A DNA stretch of 64,000 nucleotides. It comes from Drosophila persimilis. Lineage: Eukaryota; Arthropoda; Insecta; Diptera; Drosophilidae. Location: positions 5,022,001 through 5,086,000 of the forward strand of contig NW_020825317.1 of NCBI RefSeq assembly GCF_003286085.1, given 5' to 3'. Position numbers and translations under genes: made by a program. Numbering within the stretch: position 1 is the stretch's first letter; every line of letters begins with the position of its first letter. This document shows positions 12,857-26,575 of the stretch, piece after piece. The notes under the pieces were generated by a model. The model had not been told where the DNA came from and ran no database searches. It saw only the letters and a program-made list of their open reading frames with translations.

Positions 12857-13879
12857 AACGAAGATGGTGACGACGATGGAACTACGAGAGTGGAGAGTGC
12901 GATATATAATTCCATTGGAGTTGCAGGGGCACCAGCATCACGTACGCCACGTTACACATACAGTTGCCGCTTACAGTTACTTAATTTGGATGCTTCCGCT
13001 TTTGCTTTTTACGCTGGAGCAGCTGGGAAGTTCTCCTGTTCTCTGTTTTTACACGCTTTTTACGGTGTTAGTACCCGTGCATAAGTTCGCCGCTGCACAT
13101 TTTTCCGTTTACATTGTGAAAGTCATAGGAAATAACTGTCCAAGTCGTGCGTACTCAAGATATACTACTATAAACTACGGGTATGTGTAGAGTGCCATAG
13201 AAAGTGGCGCAGCTCATAAGAAAAGAGGATAAGGGATCGTATCTGATATGTTTGCGGATATAAGTGCATTGACAAATCGAACTGCCCAGCATGCCCCGGA
13301 AAACGCAGTTAATCCAGGCACAAGGACATCTGGCTAAAGTGGCATCTGTATGCGTACAGTGGATTTATGTAGTGTGCGGACGTGTGGACCCCCTCGGAAA
13401 CGGCAACTTATGAAGTTGCTTAAAAGTCCTTGGCAGTGGGTAATTAAAAGCGAAATGGGCTTATTTCGAGCCATGCCCTGGCGACAGCCTTCCCAGTCCC
13501 AGTCCCAGTCCCCGTCTCTGTCTATGTCTCTGTCCACATTCGGACCAGACCATACCGAACCGGGCCGGACCGCTGGATTCGGGTTCGCTGTCGGCAAGGA
13601 TGTCAGAGATAGAAACAGGTGCGGGCCGGCCCCCATACCGAGGCGGTCCGAGACTTGGTTTGACTCGTTTATAGAAATAAACTCGTAAATGGAAAGTATT
13701 GCATTGTCCTGCTATTAAGTTATCAACAACGACGGGGACCCAAAACATAGACGCAGAATGAAACACGGACACAGACATGGACACAGATGGAGGCCCACAT
13801 ATATGCATATGTGACCAGCCAAAGGGTTGTACTAGCTCGACTCTATTGAGGTTGTGCCGGCTGTGCTGGGTCACGTTCC

Positions 13880-14030
13880 GGACTAGGGCATGGGCATGGG
13901 CATGGGCCCTAATACTGGCCGAGGACCTGGTCCTAGTCGTAGTCGTAGTCGTGGTCGTGGTTGTGGAATAATGCTCCAGCTCCAGCTCTGACTCCGGCTC
14001 CAACTCCGACTCCGACTCCGAGTCTGGCAT
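13880..14030. repeat. Compound hexamer repeat tract
   Basis: Successive GGGCAT, TCGTAG/TCGTGG and CTCCGA/CTCCAG units, all with period six or close to it. Confidence 0.6.
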
Positions 14031-15569
14031 ACAGCAGTTTCATATTTCGTTACAATTTCATGTTGTGTTTCGGGTGGAAGGTGGTTGTAGTTGCCACATT
14101 TAATGGCGCTCGTACGTTTTTGGTAAGCACTGGCAAACCAGAGCAGACAACACTTGTTGTCATTGTTGTACGTATGTATATTGTTATGTCCTTGTTGCCG
14201 CCTGCAGGACATTTTTATTCCAATCATGCGTAAGTGCCGTAGGGACGCTAAAACCTTAAATTTCCAGCCCCCACCCCACACATGTGAAAGTACGTAAACT
14301 AATATCTTTCACTCCTCTACAAGCCCTTGGCTATGGCCTATGGCCTAGCCATTACAGTGGTATACAAACGCTGTTGTGCAAAAACTATTGCAGATCACTG
14401 TAGATCACTGCAGTCTATGTGGTCCTACCATCTTATGGAGATCTTAAACATTCACAGCTCGCTTGAAAAGTGTTCCAGTTGCTTTTTTCCGCGGACTAGC
14501 ACCATTTATAGCATGCTTCATAGCGAAAAGTTTGTAGATCAGTTATCACTGATATCTTAGTTTCTGCACCCATTTCGAAAGCACAAAATTAGGCTAACAT
14601 AAATACGTAAATAAATGTTTTACTTCAATTCAATGTAGAATGGAAGAAAAGAGCAATTAATCTTTTTTTTTTTTTAGAGGCACTGAGAAGAATAAATGCC
14701 CCCCCAGCAGGGACTATGACATACGTAATATGCGTAATACTTATATACTCAAGGAGAGCCCCGATCTTCGATCTCTGACCTTCACAATTTCAAAGAGAAA
14801 CACTGCTGATCAGCACTAGTCACAATGGGAAAACTCAGATCTCACGACACGTCACAGATAGCACCGAGGCACCGAGGCACCAAACACAAAACATAAAGCA
14901 CAGAAAAAGAGCACAGACACTTACAAACAATTATTGTTTTTTGAAACCGCTGTGGGCAGTCTTCAGAATAAATCTTTGGGAAACTAGAAATTGGTCTTTG
15001 TGGATTTTTACGCCAAAATGCCGCTGCCGTATGCGCGTACGGGGTACCGTACTCGTACACGCTTGCACAACAACTGATGGCAGAATCAGTTTGCCGGAAT
15101 GTTAGCCATTCCGTCCGTTTAAGATACGGTGTAGCAGCGGCAGCCAGTCGCCGCTGTTTCTGCTGCCGCCGGTGGCTGATGTTCGGGTCCATAAAGCTTT
15201 TGCCGAACAACCTTCCAAAGTTTCACTCAAACATGGGTTGGCTGTGGCAAGTAGCTCGTTTCTCGTATCTCGGTTGCTCGGTTGCTCGTCCCCGGCCACG
15301 GCCTCGTCTTTGCTCGGGACCACTCGACCCGACCGAGTGGCACGGCCCCCTCAGGTTTGTTTACGTTTTCCGTACCGAGCACATGGCTCAGGTGCCCGAT
15401 GGATGCATGCAACACGTGGGTGGTACTACCCGTACTATGCCCACGTGTTGCTATTTATAATAATAGGCTGCTTTGCCAGCTCCCCTGTGGCTGGATTCGA
15501 CCATATGTAGATACCTCTTCTTCGAGCACCAGTATTCCTTCCTTGACCGAAAATAGGCATACGGCCATA

Positions 15570-15631
15570 TCTGCATCTGAATTTGCATCTGGATGTGCAT
15601 CTGGATCTGGATCTGGATCTGGATCTGGATG
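15570..15631. repeat. GGATCT hexamer microsatellite
   Basis: Degenerate GCATCT units grade into four to five perfect GGATCT copies. Confidence 0.8.
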
Positions 15632-16188
15632 GGACTTCCCCTTCCGAACTGGAATTGAAATATGTACATAAGTATGGTCTGCTGCACCGATTTCACATGT
15701 TGTGGCCATCCATTGGCATATCTGCTTGCGCTATTTCGTTAACTCCTTAAGCTCCATTTGAGTGGGCCCGGATATACATACGTATAACTCTGCTCCGCTC
15801 CACTCCACTCCAAGCCGGGTATGGACGGGTGTGTGGGTATGAGGAAAACTTGATTAAAGTTTCGCCAGAATGCGTAAATTATTCATTGTGCTCTTATTCT
15901 CGCATGTGTATGGGGGAGAGTGGGTGTAATAAGCCTTCGGTTTGTACACTCAGCCATGGGATTCAAAAAGGAGGAGTGTGCTTGGGATGGCTTTTGCTCT
16001 TTTCTACTTTTCTAACTTGGACTGCCCGCCCCCCGCTTTCATTCTCTTCCCATTCCCATTCCTATGCCCCTACCCATGCCCATGTGTATTTATAAATTAA
16101 AAGCGTGTTCATCTTTGGCCAAAGTTCATAATTTTTGCGCCTTCATTAGGAACATGCTCGCAGGGGCAGAGACCGCCTGCCATGACAG

Positions 16189-16210
16189 CCACACACACAC
16201 ACACACACAC
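16189..16210. repeat. CA dinucleotide repeat
   Basis: About ten copies of CA, followed by CATACT-like units to about 16250. Confidence 0.8.
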
Positions 16211-18049
16211 GCCCTCTTACTCATACTCATACCCATACTCATACCCCATATATATGTATGTATGTACACACTTATGTATGGGGTCCTGGTCCTTCTAATT
16301 GTCTTTGCCAACAGCTGCTGCTCGCAGGCGCGCTGGTCGTCGTCGTCGTCGTCGTTTCCGTTGAGAAGGAGGAGGGTCAGGTGCGGAACAGCGTCCAGGC
16401 GGGTCTCGGGTCTCGGGCCACGGTCCTAAAATCGTTCCCAACGGATCTGGCGACGCAACTTCTGCCGCAAATGTATTTGGGCGATCTCAGGACACACATC
16501 CTAAGTACGCTCCTCGCTTTCCTGCTGGCCTGCTTTCCGACCTCGATGCTTGGCAACAAACATTGGGCAAAAAACAAAAACGCTGGACGTATTCGTACCG
16601 CCCAGCCCTACCACTTGTCTTTGACGTTGTGTATTGTTAAAAGCTGCGGCCACTTTTTCCAGCTGCTCTGCACGTCCCTGCATATGTGGAAATGTGTTGG
16701 TGTGTGTGGGTGGTGCCCCAAAATGCTTTTGTAGTGCTCTCCACACGTTTCCAAGAAGGAACATCGCAGTCAAAGTCACAGTCGAAGTCGCACCCGCTGG
16801 CAGTCATTGTGGAAATTTAAGTTGGTACGCCCCAAATGCCGTCGAACCCCCACTCTATTCCTCAGTCCCCACCACACCCCCATTCCATGCCTTAAAACGC
16901 TGCAACCACTGTAAACCTACCTTACCCCGACGCCACACCACCCACACATGTTAATTGTTCTCCAAAACGGGGGCACGGGTGCCAGGATTTGGTTCGTTGG
17001 AACAGTTGTCGTCCCCCTCACTATGTCGCCTGTCCTTTTATGAATTTATAATTTTAAAACTTGTTTTCAACTGGATTTGGCTCTTGGATTTGGCAGCAGA
17101 ATGCCCCAACTGGAAAAATAATGAGGCAGCCCCTGCCACATACCCAAAGTATTTATAAGATGACGCCCCACACTTTGCCACTGGCAGTTCGGCACTGCTA
17201 TTGTTGATCATGCTCTATGTGTATTGTGGACCAATTCCCCATTATTCTTGATGCACTCCTACATTTTCCAGCAGGAAGGACTCTAGATCATGCTACTCTG
17301 AAGCTACATTTTTTAGGGAACTCGATTGGCATACCTTTTTTTTAAATCTAAGAGTAGCTATTCGATTGTAAGAGATTTTTTCTCTGGGTTCTCCCGGTTC
17401 TCCTACCTTCCACTTTGGCTGGGATCCAATTCTGGAGAACTAATCCGGAGAACTGCGGCACTTGCACTATTATTTTAGGTCTCTCTCTTTTATTGGCAAT
17501 TTCTGTCTTCCATCAATTGGTTAACACACAAGATGAAATATATTGTCAAATAAATGTCAAATTATTAAGGTGAAATCATGCGTTGTTAACAATCGTATAG
17601 CTTAAGAGAACTGGACGTGATATGCACACCTTGCGTAGGATATGCCCACATGGCGGGGCAATGAAGCATCGATCTATGAGCTCGTCCTTGCACACGCTGC
17701 GGTTTGACTCTCTTTTTCCAGCAGCTGTTTCTTAGGATCACCGCCGGATTCCGTAGCTCGGTGGATGCCAATGCTGCAGTAGTTGGATCCTTCTGTGTTG
17801 GATCGTCATTTGTGTCATTCGATGATCAGGATAGTTTGCTGGTTTCCCATTTCGACAAACACAAGAAAAGGCTTTTTAAGCCAAAAAAAAATAGTTAGCA
17901 CTGCACTTTTTTCTATTAAATTAAAGAATATTGTTGATTCAATGGATATTGACTAGAATATTCCTTTGCGACGGTTTGAAACTCATCTTTCTTTTTGTCA
18001 GTATTTGATTATATGCTTTTGTTAGGCAAGGGCAGCGCCTCTACTTTTA

Positions 18050-18910
18050 TAACCTTTACTCAGATGGTATATATGTAATTTTAGCATTTCGCTCACCTCC
18101 GCCAAGGGAAACACGCTGCACGAGGAAGATTGTGTGAAAAAGAGGGCATGAGTAAGCTCGTGGAAGGCGTTGCGTAACGATTGAAATTTCCATTCTGATT
18201 CTGGTCGGAAACGATTCCTTCTGTTTGTTAAACACATCCACTTCCAATCCAAAACTAACATATCCCTAAACTCTTCGAGTACCGGGTATACCAAAAAGCT
18301 TATTAGATCCAATAATTGCGAATATCTTCCTAATAAGGTATTGTATATTTCTGGATGATACAGCATTTCAGCAGTCACTGCAGAAGATCCTTTTCGGATC
18401 GCATTTTCCTTATGGTGACGGAAGGGACGTTTGTATGATGCCGTTTTTGTACTTATTATGTCAATTACGAATGTAAAAACAAGCAGGAACTTTGTGAGTC
18501 GCAGCTAGGGCCGTAAGTCTCCATTTATGCCCGATTTATGAGCGCACACTGCACGAGGAAGAGTGTGTGAAAGAGAGAGGCAGAGAGAATGAGTAAGCGC
18601 GTGGAAGGCTTGGCGTAGCCACTGCAAATTGTTTCGTTCATTCTGGCTATTCAGATCCATCCAATCTGATCCAGATTCGACAATCTGGTAGAGAGTCATT
18701 CTCTTTAGTTCTTCGTTCAAAATAGTGGATTCCACCGATGTTCGTCGGAACGGAAGGGGGCGGTGTGAAATTAGGAAAACACTTGTAACAGTGTGATATG
18801 ACAGGGGCCTGGATTCGTGAATTGCGTCAAGCGACGTACGTAATTGCGACGTACGGGCAGAGGGACAGACAGACATGGCTATATCGACTCGGCTATTGAG
18901 TCTAGTATAG
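18050..18910. mobile_element. Degenerate dispersed repeat, DINE-1/Helentron-like relic with internal duplication
   Basis: Two diverged copies of the same segment lie at about 18110-18200 and 18545-18630; both contain GCACGAGGAAGA, then GAGTAAGC and GTGGAAGGC. Between and after them are phrases that recur in Drosophila dispersed repeats: GAGTACCGGGTATACC near 18278 and ACAGACATGGCTATATCGAC near 18868. No intact coding frame remains. Family assignment rests on recall of common Drosophila repeats, not on a search; the duplication itself is directly visible. Confidence 0.45.
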
Positions 18911-20284
18911 GGAATGAAAGGAAAACGATGCAGCTTTTAAGACACACGGACCGGCTGAAAAAAAGACTGTCTGAATACAAGGTGCATTACAGTGATCCTC
19001 ATGAAAAAGAGCCAAAAAAGGGTCAAAATATACAGTGTCTGCGATTGCCAAACTATTGTTTGCCGCAGGTATTCCCCTGATTGGACACATACGAGTACAT
19101 ATGTTCATTTGTTGGTGTTCGAAGGACCGAATGCAGAGCAAATATTCGTGCGTCACTTGTGTCCTGCATATTCACACCCAGCATATGTATAGTAGTATCT
19201 GCTGTGTTGTAGCTGGAATACGGTCTCCTGTCTCCGGGAGCCCATGTGGACGTGGACGCCGGCAACGAGACCGGATACACGATGTTGTGGCTGGCGTGGC
19301 TCGGAGTTGTGCAAACAACCATAAATAAAGCAAGCAATCAAACATACTGTTGTCCTCTGATTATCCTAATTTGTATGCCAGAATTTGACACATGACAATT
19401 GACACTGGTTACAATAGTAACAACATCAACGGCAATAGCAACAGCAACAGCAACAACGCAAACTTGCGCACATATTTGGCAATCATTTATTTTAGGGCCA
19501 ATTGAATTTTAAGTAGTCAAACATGCATATGACATACCAACGAAGGACCACACAGGTCCGTACGTACACACATTTACGCATGACAATGCATTGCAACATA
19601 CAAGCATACACATGCGAGTATTTGCGTGTAGTTGTGTGCACACATTTCAATGTCTGTGTATGCGGCCTCTCGATAAAAATGCTTCACTGCAGCTATGGCT
19701 TCCGCCCCCCGTCCCCCATCACCAGCAATAATTCGTTCAAAACACAGCCATAAATATGACTGCTAGAATTCATTGAATGGTTCTCTTTCATTGTTCCTTG
19801 CTATTGGGAAACGAAAATTAATTGGTTAAAGTAGTTGGCTTTAATGTCGAGTAGAAGTAGGGCTTGAACTTTGCCCCTTTGTTCTGACCCCACCCATCAC
19901 GAGTGGACACGAGTGTCGTGCGAGTGTCATCGCAGATTAATACTTGAATTGATGGGGGAGACTTCGGCAGTTTTATTATCATGGCCACTAGTCACGAAGG
20001 AGCTCACTCGATGTTACCTCCAATAGGTTTTTGCTGAAATTTCAGCTGTCTAGCTGCAGTCCAGGAGCCCTGTCAACGGCAAGCAAAGAGCTTCAGAGGT
20101 GAATCACATCATAAAATAGACAACCAGCCAGATTGATTGAGAGGTAGACTATCTCCGACGCGCCGTCGAGCTATGCCCTAGTCACTAGTCCGTCCGTCCA
20201 TCAGTTGTTTCAATCTGAGTGCGAATGCAAAGTTATTGTTGTCGCAGTTGTTGTTTTCGATGGCTTCAGTTAAACGGCTTTGGC

Positions 20285-20370
20285 AGGAGCATCAGCATCA
20301 GCATCAGCGACAGCATCAACATCCACATCAGCGCCAAGCACCAGGCACCTGGCACCAGGCACCTGCACCA
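20285..20370. repeat. CATCAG and CACCAGGCAC repeat tract
   Basis: Degenerate CATCAG hexamers are followed by CACCAGGCACCTGG units. Confidence 0.6.
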
Positions 20371-20588
20371 GCAGACGTCGTCATCCTCATCATGATGCGG
20401 AGCGTTGGTCTCTCCTTCCTGTTCCTGTTGCTCTTCCTGCCACACAGCCGGTACATGCCGTAGGGCACCAAAAATCAACCAACTAACAATGGCAAAGCGT
20501 CGACGCGAAGTATCGCGACCCATCTACGTTGGCTTTCTTTTTCTGCAGCAGCAGCAGCATCAGCTCCTGCTTCCATTGCATCGGCTAT

Positions 20589-20620
20589 GGCTGGGGCTGG
20601 GGCTGGGGCTGGGGCAGGGG
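20589..20620. repeat. GGGGCT hexamer microsatellite
   Basis: Five copies of a G-rich 6-base unit. Confidence 0.8.
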
Positions 20621-22264
20621 CATGCCCAGGCAAAGCGAGAGTCCATGAATAATTCCACTTTGTATTTTTCATTTTTGCTGCCAGTGTAACATACATACAT
20701 CACGGTAACAGCGTCAACGACAGACGACAGCACACAGCAATTGGCTTTGATAGAGTTTGCTGCCCGGTCCGACAGTCGGCAGCCGGCCTGGCCTGGCCTG
20801 GCCTGGACGATGACGATTCGGACAACACATTTTGGGGTTTGCTTTATCCACTTATTAATTAATAACAAATCATAGGCCACCCCCATTTGCCCGGCACAGT
20901 TAATCTCGCCACACATGCATATGGCTTGTTCGTTAGTCGCAGCCCCAGCCCCTTGCCCTTTGCCCCTTGCCCCTTAAATAAGGGCACATTGCTTTCGGGC
21001 AGATCTATTCGGGGATACGTTTCCCGCACTACATATCCCAGCATATACCCACGGTATGAACACGGGTAATCTTTCCTGAGTAACGGGTATATCATAGTCG
21101 AATCAATCGCCTGCCAGTACTTGTACGGGGCTGTTTATGGGCTGGCGTCTCTCTACACTTAAATAAACTTTTGTGTCAAAATTTTATCAATTATTCAGTT
21201 AAAATGCATTGCAAATCCCGTTAAAACACAGCCGCAGTAGAAGCAGCAGCAGAGGCATCAGCAATTTCAGGCAGCGATGACAATGACAATCACAACGGGG
21301 CACGGAAAAGGGCTGGCCAAATAAAAGATGAGGAAGAAACCATGTCACTGGCCACACATATGGCCATTTGTCAATTGAATGATGGGAATATGAATTTATG
21401 GCATTAAAATCTTTTGGTTTTTCGGCCGTTTGGACGGACTCTGAAAGCAAAATGAAACCAAAATGAAAAAATAAATAAAAAAAGATCAAACCGGAAAACA
21501 AAAGAGACCGACATGATACGATTCGCAGGAGTAGGTCCCCCCCGAACATACATAGTTGGTAGTTGGTGTGAAAGCGGACAAAAGCTGACTAGGATCAAAG
21601 AGGGCCAACAGCAAAAGCGGCTTATTTGTAAAAACAAAAGCCAATAAAAAAAAAAAACAAAAGTGGTGGCTCAATCCGACACACAGTGAATATAGTCAGC
21701 GATATGAACAAATGGCATTGTTCCATGCAAGTCAACTGAAAATACATACGATTGGCACACATTGTGCCACATTTGCCACCGCGCTGCGCACTGGATGCTT
21801 TTTTTGATGCCTGCCCCATTGATGTCACATTGTGTCAGCACTCAATTCGCTCTATGCACCCGATTCACATTTTTCTTTGCGTGCGAGTAGTATATAAAGG
21901 AGTGGGATATATTGTGCATGCGTGCATACGTGCATACATATGTAAAGGCTAAGAGACATTCCAATTAAGGTATATAGAAATAAGAAATTGACTACGACCT
22001 TTCGAACTGTGCTTTGTTCGGGTGTGTTGCAGCTCTTGCTCTAATTAAACCTATTTAAGGACGTATTTTTAATATTTTTATAGTTTCTTTTGTGTCATTG
22101 TTAGCTACGCCTCTTAGACATCGAAATTTCACTTTTCTTTTATGATATTTTTGTCGCCTGCTGTTCGACTGGGGTTGGGGAAATCCACGGCTCTCATATG
22201 TACATACATATATCATCGTATCCATGTATCTATGTACTCAAATTTATTTACATATGAATGCATT

Positions 22265-22303
22265 TATGTGTGTGGGTGTGTGGGTGTGTGGGTGTGGGTG
22301 GGA
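22265..22303. repeat. GTGTGGGT repeat
   Basis: Imperfect 8-base units of G and T only. Confidence 0.7.
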
Positions 22304-25300
22304 CTGTGTCTGTGTGCAAGTGCGACAGACAAGAGAACTTGTCTAAGCGATTTTTGATTACACTTCCGACGGAAATTATCATATATCCTTCTGCTTGAAT
22401 AATTTTCATGGAAATTCGCGACAAGGCGTCCAGAACGGTAACCAACTTTACCATCAATACCGGCCTACCCCTCCTAGCCGCTCCCCAACCATCCGGTGCG
22501 CTACGCTTCTCGTCGTGCACCTGAACATGGGGCTTGCCGCAGTTGCGAGTGTCATTTAGCTGAAACACAGTAGAACTTCAAATTGGAAAAGTCGATCTAT
22601 TGAATTGGCAGATTTATATAAAATATACACAGAGAAGTCGATGCGAAACTGTGCACCAAACATCAAAAAACACAGAAAGACAGTCAGTGGTAAGAGTAGG
22701 TCAGAGGGACAGATGGACCATCTGTCCAAGAGAAGCACGAAACCAGACACTAATTAAAGGCATTTGTTGTAGCATTTTCATTCAATTAATTATTTCGACT
22801 ATCAACGCTGTCAATCTTTTTATCAAGAAATCTGCCAAGCAGCAGCGACAGCGGCAGCAGCAGCAGCCAAGGCCTGGCAGTCGCTCCCGAACCCGCAGCC
22901 GTCTCAAAAGTATCCCTCCGGAGTATCCCCTCGTATTTGGTGAGTGTTTAGTGATGGCGCAAGAACTTGTTTGTTTTTAGCAGGCAGGAGATACTAGCAG
23001 CCCGCCAGCCGACACTAGACAGCAGACAGCAGAGGGCCACAGTCTGGAGTCTGCAGTCTACAGTGGAACAGTGAGCCCCGTTGTTGGCGGATGGAAATAC
23101 CAGCGGGAACAATGCTTTTGTATTACGCTTTGTAATGCGTTGATCCCCCACCACTACGGCTGGGGCGGAGCGCTGAGAACATCTTCCTTTTGGACTCCTG
23201 GTTACTCCTAGTTACTCTTTCTGTTCTGTTCTGTTCGCTGTCCATCATCCGTCAGCCCTTTTCCATAGTTTCAGTTCTAGCAAATTGCCTTTTGTTGTTA
23301 ATGGCCGGGGAGTTTGAGCAGGAAAATGCGCTGCGCGGATACACAATTCCATTCCCATTTCCATTCCTAATCCATGGGTATTATTTGGAGTGTTAAGTGA
23401 GGTGGTATTTTCAAGCCAAATTACCAATTCAGGCTTTAAGGGCACATCGATGCGATTTGCCTAATGTTGTAGCTACATTATTGGATAATCCGCTGATTAT
23501 GATGCAGTTGCAGGTACACACTTTTGTCTGCCTGTCCGTCCTGTAGCCGGGGTCCATCTATTCACCGCTCCACAACCAAAATGAGAGACTTTACTTCCTC
23601 AGTGAGATGACCCACACAGGCGCAAAAAACAAGCATTTCAATTCCTTCACCCCCCCACAGAAGGTGCCAGTGACCTTTTTATGCAAATATTTTTTTATAA
23701 AGGTAGCTGGGGCCAAGCAAGCACATAAACGTTCACTGCGGCGCCCCTCAACACAGTCCCTCAACGGTGTTTTTCCAACAGTTTGCAAGGACCAAATCCA
23801 ACGCCAACACCAAGCTGTCCCACGTACAACCTCAGCTTTATCCTTATCTTTATCTTTGAGCGGCCATGGAATCCCTGTCGAATCATGTACAATGTCCTCA
23901 CACGGTGCACACGGTCGGGGGTGAGGAGGTTTTTAAAGGCGACATTTTAAAGCTGAGCACGGGCATAGCCATGCACATAGCGACTTTTGGTTGGTTAATG
24001 TGGGTTTTCGGACTTCTGTAGGTGTTGGAACCACAAGGTATTGTCCTGTCAACAGGATCTGTTGCCTAAGCCCCCATATCATATATTCCCCGTATACCTA
24101 GTGACGATTTGATCACCGATTCACCGCCGTCCTTCGACTCAGCTGCAGCACACACACACAGACTGCAGCATGATCTCTGCCGACGTGTCTACGAGTATGT
24201 GTGAAAGGGGAGTGTATGGGGGGAAGTTGAGTGGGTGGGGGGTGGGTGTTTGTGTTGTGCAGTGACGCCAACACGGCGAGCAGTGAGTACGCCGCTATTG
24301 CAATCTAGATTTGAGATGGGAATCGTAAAACCGGAAATAAAACAGGAAAATTAAAAACGTACAAAAGGTGCAAAATAGACAGCCAGCCACCAAGGAAGTG
24401 TGCGCAAACAGAGAGGAAAATGGCACACACAGACAGTCGGACATTCTAGCGGATTCTAAGAGCAGCATTCAACGACAGCACCCAGCACCCAGCACCAACG
24501 CAGTCACTCTTCCACCTGCACCCTCCTCAACCAGGCGCAGCAGTTGAGTAAACACACAAAGGTAAAAAGTAAAAAAAATATGCAACTCCGAGGGCAATAT
24601 GTAAAATGAAAATTGCAAAGAGAGTCCGCAGGGGTCCCAATTCCCACGGGGCCGTCGTGGTGGGTGCTACTCTGCCACCCGCTATCCGCCATCCGCCATT
24701 CTCCACCCACATGAGTCCAGCTGGGTCTGATTAAAGGTTGATACCCCACTGCTAGGATGTCCAGTTCCGTATTATTCAGTACCGTACAGTCTTTGCTTCG
24801 ATTCATGCGAGTCATTTTGCACTCCATTCCCAAGCGCACGTCTGTAGTAGGCTCCAAGCTGCATGCAGCTTTCGTCGAAGTAAACAAGAGAAAAAATTTA
24901 ATGACTGAAATACTAAAATACTGAAATGCGGAAAGGGAGGAAGCTCCTGCTTTAATGCAGAGTTTGTACGAAGACACCTGACTGAACGAACACCTCTCAA
25001 GCCAAGAGTGCTTGAATGAAATAAGAAGGAGTAACCTGGCATTACTAAAATAATTTCAAATGAATAACATTCATTCGGAATTTGGAATTCGGAATCCGGA
25101 ATCAGTGTATATCCGTATCTCGCATGTGCACAGCTTCGAGGCCAACACTCCAGCAGGGGCAAGGCCAAGGGCACCGCAACGCCATCGACTTAAACAACAG
25201 CAACAAGGAGAACGTGAAAAGACCAAAAAAAGGCACAATATTTTTCAGAGGCAGGAGGCGAAAACAATTACTTAAAGCAATTCTTCCGAACCATTTGTAC

Positions 25301-25473
25301 AAAATCCACAAATTAAGGCACTTGCTCATGCTCCACACAGACGCAGACGCAGACACAGTCACAGTGGCACAGAGGCACAGACAAAGTCACAGACCCACAG
25401 TGAAAAAGGGCATGGAGGAGGGCGTCATGACAGCTGTCGAATGTCGACTCCCCTCCGCCAGCTGGCTGTCGAC

Positions 25474-25517
25474 TGCCGGGTTGCCGGGTTGCCGGGTTGC
25501 CGGGCTGCCGGGGTGCC
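25474..25517. repeat. TTGCCGGG octamer repeat
   Basis: Four to five copies of an 8-base unit, with the last copies diverged. Confidence 0.8.
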
Positions 25518-26063
25518 TGCTGATGCTGGTGTTGGTGCTGTAGCTGCCTGTGTGCTTTGCTCTGGTCGTCTATCCGACATCCAACTGTTAGCTAAAAGCC
25601 GTTAAATCGCGGTGGAGGAGCCACAAAGCCAATGCCGAAAGTAAAATCAAAGTCAATAACGTAGAAGAGGAAAAGAAATGAACAAAAAAATACAGCAATC
25701 AAATGCAATAAAATTCAGTGGCCAAATGGAGACAAAAATTTGCAAAAAGTCGCTGGAGAAGCGCCAAAACCTATGATACTGCGGTTCAAACAGGGGACAA
25801 CAAGTGGCCAAGATCAAACCATTTCAAGGAGGGCTGCTGCTGCAAAATTAGGGAAATCAATACAGTTCCCTGCATATGGCCATGCCGGAGTGGAGGTGGA
25901 TGGCCCATCAAGATGCCCATCAGCATCAGCATCAGACGCATCGTTAGACATCACATCATGGCTGAAATCTCCCATTGAGCAAAGAAAAAGTTTCCCGACG
26001 TCAACACCAAACAACGAGTACAATGTTGCAATCGTTGTTAGGTTTTTTGCATATTTTCAGCGA

Positions 26064-26575
26064 TTACGACACAAAAATTGAATCTCCAGTCGAATGCGGT
26101 CTTCGGTGTGGCATTGTCTGAACCTGTGCATCGTAGGATGCATTTCTTAGATGAATAACTATTGATTCTGCATTACCTAGTGGTCCCTTTTCAATTGTCT
26201 TGTTATAAATCCGATTTGGGCCGTCAACAATTCATTCTCCATACCTTCGTAAAGTTCATGAACACTGAAATCTGCTCACGTTTCCACTCAATTACTTGCC
26301 CCTCATGGTGCCAATGGAAAAGTTGTGCGTCGCGCCGGCATTGATGCGTGGTAGCCTTCCAAGCCGTTACTCCGGGTGTCACCAGAAGAGGCACAGTGTA
26401 ATTTCTTTTACTGAATAATACTAAACCGCCTTCAATAGCGACCGGAAGCAGAGACACATCGAATGGCAGCTGATTTTGCTCGGTGATACGATTAATTTTT
26501 AAAATCCAAGACTTCTTGAGAGCCACAACCGAGAGTGTGGGACTTCTCTGTGGTCTGTGTGATTGTCAGACAGAG
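26064..26575 (-). pseudogene. Candidate coding segment with a frame change, unrecognised
   Basis: On the minus strand one frame is open from about 26575 to its stop at 26224, and a second frame is open from 26231 to a stop at 26064. Both translate to ordinary-looking mixed sequence (first frame includes WILKINRITEQNQLPF; second includes ESIVIHLRNASYDAQV). The first has no ATG near its beginning, so an upstream exon would be needed. The switch could be a frameshift in a decayed gene or a small intron; a GTATGG that could act as donor lies near 26250. No domain was recognised, and both frames may be chance. It faces a second open stretch (25740-26081, plus strand) tail to tail. Confidence 0.2.

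Larger units (their letters stand above)
10259..17499. other. Non-coding stretch upstream of Scgdelta
   Basis: This is the 5' side of Scgdelta and probably contains its promoter and any 5' UTR exon, none of which I could place. It holds many short tandem repeats: CAGCTA near 10.78 kb, a 12-bp minisatellite at 11.04 kb, GTATGCC at 12.81 kb, CTCCGA-type units at 13.97 kb, GGATCT at 15.57 kb and a CA run at 16.19 kb. No exon was recognised. Confidence 0.5.

Noticed and set aside
25740..26081. Plus-strand open stretch of over 110 codons
   Set aside because: It has no ATG at its start and no recognisable domain. The natural-looking composition is not enough to call a gene.
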